A stretch of 64,000 nt of DNA from Spongilla lacustris. Taxonomy: Eukaryota; Porifera; Demospongiae; Spongillida; Spongillidae. Each line of letters starts with the position of its first letter. The stretch's first letter is position 1. Location: assembly GCA_949361645.1 (NCBI GenBank), contig OX442427.1, forward strand, positions 6,126,757-6,190,756. Direction: 5' to 3'. This document shows, piece after piece, positions 61,712 to 64,000 of the stretch. The notes beneath the pieces are model-generated. The model was not told the DNA's origin. It did no database searches and saw only the letters and a list, made by a program, of their open reading frames with translations. Position numbers and translations under genes: made by a program.

Positions 61712-64000
61712 TTAATTAAATTCATGTGCAGTTGTAGAATTTGTCGAAAAAGAACACAACTTTTTGTCACATGCACTGCAGTGTAACAATTGATAACAAA
61801 ACTTTTGGCACCATTGGGTTCCACAAGCAGAAATATTGATGGCTCCAACCAGATTACAGGTATGCCAACAAACTATCACTACAGGAGCAAGAATGTCACC
61901 TGGCCACTTTAAGTACAACGACAGTGCTGAGCAATGCCTTTCCTCTGATCTCAACTTTGGGAGTGGTTCTGATAACATGAAGCAATGGCAGTGTGCCTGC
62001 TCCTCGAGACATAGGGATGGGCCCATACTTCTGAGTGTACTTACCAACAATGCTGCAAATAAACAGAACTTTTAAAAGCATTGCATCAAACTGTGAACCC
62101 AGGTAGTCACATACTTCATAACTTTGATCTTCTTATGAGGGAGAGAATTCAGAAGTGCAGTCAAATTATTTCTGAAGGACTGCATCTGATCTGGAGCCAT
62201 CCTAAGTAGAGGGCTAAGCTCATACAGACATATCACTTGGCTGCTACAAGTGCCATAGACAAGGAAATGGACAGCATCCTTGCAGCATGTTTGAATCATT
62301 AATTCACTGATGGAAGAGCCAAACCTGAGCAAGGAAGGGAGAACTTCACATCAGTGTACCAACACAAACAAGTGTACTTACTGTTCCAAATATTTTGCTT
62401 TGAATTGACTCCAACTCAAATAGCCAAAGTGCTGCTTCAACAAAACTTCAATTACATTTGACCTGCACAAAAAATCTTATAAAAATATGCTAACAGACTG
62501 TTTTAGCTCTGCCTTTTTTCACACGTTCATTTTTATACATACAAATTTAAATCTAAGCTGTACAGCCTCTATGACAGATTTAACATGGCCTTAAGGCAGG
62601 CATACATGGGGTGACTTGCATTGGACTGCGAATCTTGTTGATCTTTTGCTCTGAATTAGAAAGGCTTTCTATTTTCTGGTAACAAATCGCTCGACCGCAA
62701 GCGACTGATCGTTATCTAAGCTATGTAATTGTTCTTGCCAGAAAAAGGTCGACCAGTAGTCACCCCATGTATGCTGGCCTGTGTTGTGCAGAAATGCATA
62801 TTTGTGCATATGTTCAACTTTATGTTTTAAATATACAAGGTGTTTCACAATCAAGGAAATTGTTTATTAATTAACCACAAGCAGTAAATTGTTTATCAAT
62901 GCTCTATTATCTTGAGCTTAAATGTTGAATTAACAAAACGAATTAATAATTCCCGATAACACCTAATTTAACATACCATTTTAGAGGCATGCCAAAGCTC
63001 CAACATTTCCTTGAATTTTAATAATATCAACTTGGCCGAATTTATTAATAAATTCAAACCACTAAATCGAGATACAATGGCCCCTAAATCAAGTACATTG
63101 CGAAAATCAAAAAATCAAGATTCCAATCTTGAATAATGCATCTTTTGACTAACCACCAACTCTACATTTGTTAACATTAATTGAAATGAATAGGGATTTT
63201 GGGACTTTTATTATTAACCATTAAAGATAATATTAATTTTATTTCACCAGCATGTCTTCTTTTGCTGTTAGAACTTTTAGCAACAATCACCAGTTAATTA
63301 ACTACTTGTGGTTAATTTTCCTTGATTGTGAAACACCCTGTAGATTGTCACATGTTAATCTAATAAAATGGACACAAAGCTACAGGCAAGTAGCTATCCA
63401 GTGTCACCATCAACATTGATCAACTGCAGCCCATCTTTGCATCAGTATTATTTTATTTCAAACCCATTGATGAATTTCTTGTTAATCATAAATCACACAT
63501 GCTCAAATAGAATCACCAAAACACTAAGGTTACTACTACTAATCCTGCTAAGTAAAACCACTTGCATCATATAGCTCTGACCAGTGCTACGTTTAATTTG
63601 CAGGACAATATTGCCAGTACCACTTCAAGGTACATTGAGTCATTTTCTGAATAAGCTCTCCACTTTTAAATGTGTGATTGGTATGAGTGGCTTATCATAC
63701 ATAAAACAGCATTTATATAGCATCATCTAACTACAGCTAAATTGCACGTTGTCATGATCAAGATTTCATTGTGGGCTTGCGTGATTTTATTATATCAAAA
63801 AACCAGTTGTAGAACCATATGGGTTTACACTTTCATTTCATTCCAACCTTATTGTTCTGTTTCCACTCTCTTCCTCCTCATCCCAGCTACACACCTCTGC
63901 AAGCCATGGGAGACGCTTCTTCTGACAAATGCTCTGAATAGCCTTGCAGCAAACAACCCCAAACTGCTTTGCCATGTCTAATGACAAGGAACCGGCCTGG
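61712..64000 (-). CDS. second gene with the MARF1-type module and LOTUS, 3' part only
   Basis: Exons: 63848->64000 (runs off the window), 62382-62462, 62115-62324, 61900-62052, 61712-61775 (stop TAA at 61712). All junctions are phase 2. It encodes ...FGVVCCKAIQ...LAEVCSWDEEEESG, a short SNVIEVLLKQHFGYLSWSQF exon, SISELMIQTCCKDAV...ELSPLLRMAPDQ, then a degenerate LOTUS (NIVGKYTQKYGPIP...TPKVEIRG) and a 21-codon tail. These match modules 1 and 2 of the MARF1-like gene, including the 81-nt second exon. No NYN, RRM or LOTUS array is visible; the 5' end lies outside. Role unknown, probably RNA binding by the LOTUS domain. Confidence 0.75.
62594..62782. mobile_element. MITE, ~190 bp, CATACATGGGGTGACT termini
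   Basis: GGCAGGCATACATGGGGTGA at the left pairs with TCACCCCATGTATGCTGGCC at the right with one indel. It lies in the intron of the second module gene. Confidence 0.65.
62836..63340. mobile_element. Tc1/mariner-like MITE, 505 bp, TA TSD
   Basis: Ends CAAGGTGTTTCACAATCAAG and its near-complement CTTGATTGTGAAACACCCTG, each flanked by TA. No ORF inside; AT-rich interior. The termini and TA target resemble mariner-type elements. Confidence 0.7.
63341..63847. other. intron of the second module gene, no other feature
   Basis: AT-rich intron up to the donor at 63847 (AATAAG|GTTGGA on the minus strand). Nothing else seen. Confidence 0.5.

Overview
This is a eukaryotic window, most likely from an invertebrate animal. 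The compact multi-exon genes, the many small inverted-repeat elements, and the pairing of an animal LRRK-type kinase with an animal MARF1-type RNase would suit a sponge or another early-branching metazoan. The taxon is inferred; I could run no search. No bacterial operons, rRNA, tRNA or CRISPR were seen.

Layout: 1-7 kb is repeat-rich intergenic DNA (foldback element, tandem repeats, GT microsatellite) with one small three-exon gene on the minus strand (4857-5585) for a predicted secreted helical protein. 7.1-24.8 kb and 26.0-37.3 kb are two copies of a tandem duplication. Each carries a minus-strand LRRK/Roco kinase gene (ankyrin, LRR, Roc, COR, kinase, beta-propeller). Copy A (8825-17249) is open across 14 exons. 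Copy B (27186-36021) matches it exon for exon but has a 7-bp deletion that breaks the COR frame. Copy A also holds a Ty3/Gypsy pol remnant and a 4.6-kb nested DNA transposon that is missing from the matching site in copy B. Between the copies is an 821-bp palindromic element.

38.0-58.3 kb is one long minus-strand gene that I could join into 23 coding exons, all in phase (5997 nt, 1998 aa). It is MARF1-like: a NYN RNase domain, an RRM, a repeat-coded Gln/Ser/Pro region, two copies of an unrecognised ~280-aa module that each end in a LOTUS domain, and then a row of further LOTUS domains. A second gene (61712 to beyond 64000) holds a third copy of the module with the same exon lengths and phases. 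The long introns are largely minisatellite, MITEs and a probable solo LTR. Between the two genes lies a 2.7-kb TIR element (58891-61621) with a 7-bp target duplication and two nested retrotransposon 3' ends.

Function: the LRRK-like genes encode GTPase-kinase signalling proteins, and the MARF1-like genes encode an RNA-degrading or RNA-binding regulator. Nothing links the two beyond adjacency.
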